64,000 bases of DNA, from contig JXTB01000423.1 of the NCBI GenBank assembly GCA_002914805.1, positions 263,954-327,953 on the forward strand. The letters run 5' to 3'. This DNA comes from Parasponia andersonii. Lineage: Eukaryota; Streptophyta; Magnoliopsida; Rosales; Cannabaceae. The notes below the pieces were generated by a model, which saw only the letters and a program-made list of their open reading frames with translations, searched no databases and was not told where the DNA came from. A program made the position numbers and the translations under genes. This document shows positions 62,024 to 64,000 of the stretch, in pieces. Each line of letters begins with the position of its first letter. Position 1 is the stretch's first letter.

Positions 62024-62879
62024 CTCTATACAAGAGCAATTATGAAACTAAAAAAAAGATAACGACATGTGTCTTCTAATATTTCCACTCTAGATTTTGT
62101 TTTCTCCTTGGAAATAAAACTATTTCTTAAAACCAAATGAACCAGGTAATGATGCAAAATAGAGATAAATCTTCATTTGAGAAATATTCACTAACAAAAA
62201 GGAAAAGCCCAGCCACATTAAAACCATCAAACCTAGAAAAAATAGGCTAAAAATAAGAAGTAGCCTAAATACCAAGAATTTTTTTAAGTACTTTTTATTA
62301 TGAAATTAGTATTTTGAAGTTATAAAAATATTTCAAAAATTAGAATGTCTTCCATCAAAAATAACTCAATACTGATGTCGAGTCAAAATTTCATAACTTG
62401 ACGATTATCGACATGTATGTCGAGTCACTCGACACGTTAAGTAAAAGGATAATAAAAAAATTATTTATAATCATGTCATCAGTTATTTTACAATATTAAA
62501 TACTAGTCCTCTTACTAAAATTTTTAAATGTAATAGAATCTTTTAATAAATTTTCCAATTTCTAAAACAGTGATTATACTAGCATATTAACACAAAGTAA
62601 AAGTGCCCTTTTATTCTTTATTTTTAATTAATATTTACTACTAATTCTAGAAAGACCATAATCAACAATTTTAAAAAGTACATCCCAAATATATAGATTT
62701 GATCCACACTTAAAAGCTTGGTTTCTATTTAAGTTGATATCCAAGTGAACTAATTCCTCGAGAAAGGAAAATCCTTTATACTCATAATTAGTTGTGCCAC
62801 TAAATGGTTTGAGTGGATTTTTTTACCAAAAATTATATATATATATATTTCAAAATAAAAGCTATTCTTAGAAAAACTA
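62024..62879. other. Intergenic, nothing recognisable
   Basis: AT-rich DNA with GTCGAGTCA repeated a few times around 62370-62430, which may be a small palindromic fragment. Confidence 0.5.
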
Positions 62880-63069
62880 TACGAATCTGACTTCTTTCAA
62901 ATTATTTCATATATAAAGCTTCAAATTCACCTTTAAGAGTTTGAAGACAGACATTTTTCATTGGTTCTGCTCTCTTATAAGAGATTCGAAGCTTATCTAA
63001 CACTATGTTGGTCGTAGTTGCACTTGAAATCTTCTCATCCAAAGCTTGATAGATGAGATAGAGAGCTTC

Positions 63070-63101
<32 letters not shown>

Positions 63102-63250
63102 CCTATTTCTCAGAGCATCTCTTTGAACTTGGGATGGAGTCTTTTGACTACTTGTAGCCTTTCTCTACAATATCTCACGTATCTTGTGCATGGTAAAGCA
63201 TTTATCTTGGTACTCTAACTATTATATTTGCACTTGGAAAGCAAACATTC
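62880..63250 (-). pseudogene. Copia-type gag (UBN2) fragment
   Basis: On the minus strand, reading through stops and a T-rich expansion (63071-63102), I see QRDALRN followed by a Lys-rich stretch, then YQALDEKISSATTTNIV, DKLRISYKRAEPMKN and VCLQTLKGEFEALYMK. This is the start of a Copia UBN2 gag domain as in many plant elements. It is degenerate, and pol is not seen to the left. Confidence 0.75.
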
Positions 63251-63286
63251 CATCATTTGTCATTTTTTTTCCTAAAAATAATCTTC

Positions 63287-63300
63287 GGCTCTAGTATCAT
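63287..63300 (-). promoter_or_regulatory. Copia primer binding site
   Basis: The complement reads ATGATACTAGAGCC, the initiator Met tRNA site (TGGTATCAGAGCC) with one inserted base and one transition. It lies just upstream, in minus orientation, of the gag fragment. Confidence 0.6.
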
Positions 63301-64000
63301 TTATGGGAAGGGGAGAATTTTTAGGTTAAATAGAAGAGATTTTTTTTTTTTGGTAGAGAAGGACTTTTCTTTCTTTATTATATTAATTGTTGTACAAAAT
63401 AAGCGAGAGTTTCCTTATGTATAAGACTCCAAGGAAGATTCTAGTGACGTCATCAAATTACCTTTCAACTATTTTTACTTATTCTTATCTATCATCTACC
63501 AACTACCATATTTTAATAAATACAAGAACTCTATAGAAACATGGAACTTTCTAGACCATAATTAAGCTCTTAAACATACTAAAACTAAATCTATTTGACC
63601 ATCTCCAACTCATAGACTAAAATAGTGTAACTTTTACACTCAAATAATGTAACTTTTACATCACTTCAGCTAATTAAACCAAAAGTTATACCAAAAGGAA
63701 TATACTTTTTCTATTCTTTATCTTTTTTAGCCCTCAATAATTAATTTATTTCACAAACTACTACATCTATATATTACTTGACAAATTAATGCAAATTATT
63801 AGAAAAAATATTATAATAAACTAACAATATTAAAAATTAATAAATTACTTTTAATTAACTAAATATTACATTTAATAAAACATTAGGAAAAAGCACACCA
63901 TTTAATACCACAAATTTTTTTAAAAAATGTAACATAAAAAAAACACCCACAAATCCACATTGATCGATATTTAATTCTCTGAATTAGTATTCTTATTCCA
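63301..64000 (-). mobile_element. Probable 5' LTR of the Copia fragment, running off the window
   Basis: It lies directly upstream of the PBS in minus orientation, begins TGGGAAGGGGAG on the plus strand (CA end in element sense), and is AT-rich and non-coding. The far end and the second LTR are not in the window, so the limits are inferred. Confidence 0.4.

Overview
This window is nuclear DNA from a flowering plant, most likely a eudicot. The evidence is intron-rich genes with GT-AG junctions, a very AT-rich intergenic background, plant-specific retroelement lineages (Athila, Tat, Copia), several MITE families, and three clearly plant-type genes. I cannot name the species. There are no prokaryotic features, no CRISPR array, and no tRNA or rRNA gene that I could support by eye.

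Layout. Positions 1-2080 hold wreckage of an Athila-type Ty3/gypsy element (reverse transcriptase with a damaged catalytic motif) and LTR-like debris. Positions 2100-13000 are gene-free and full of small inverted-repeat transposons: a hairpin MITE, a 1.1 kb element with ~260 bp terminal inverted repeats, a CACTA-like end, a 360 bp element with a near-perfect 9 bp target duplication, and members of two MITE families that recur later. Positions 13040-18083 are a non-autonomous LTR retrotransposon (LARD-like) with 1.37 kb LTRs, PBS, PPT and a CCTRG target duplication. Positions 18084-25100 are again intergenic with further MITE copies.

The first gene (25312-30214, + strand, 4 exons, 504 aa) is a pectate lyase-like protein of the PMR6 type with a signal peptide and a C-terminal GPI-anchor-like tail. 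It converges on a PP2A B' (B56) regulatory subunit gene (31841-35845, - strand, 2 exons, 480 aa). Positions 37526-48338 are a degenerate, 10.8 kb autonomous-type Tat retrotransposon (gag, protease, RT, two RNase H domains, integrase). It also carries an antisense reading frame between pol and the 3' LTR. Positions 49534-59069 (- strand, 18 exons, 1841 aa by my splice model) encode a SPT5-like/KTF1 protein: an NGN domain, KOW motifs, and a huge C-terminal WG/GW 'AGO hook' made of two different tandem-repeat arrays flanking an RGG box. KTF1 acts with AGO4 and Pol V in RNA-directed DNA methylation, the pathway that silences elements like its neighbours. Positions 59070-64000 are AT-rich intergenic DNA with an RNase H-like fragment and a Copia gag fragment with its PBS, both on the - strand.

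All three gene models were spliced by hand and kept in phase. The retroelement coding regions are pseudogenes with in-frame stops and frameshifts. The most unusual items are the two-array AGO hook of the SPT5-like gene, the antisense frame inside the Tat element, the LTR-specific 25 bp repeat array, and the local clustering of the two MITE families.
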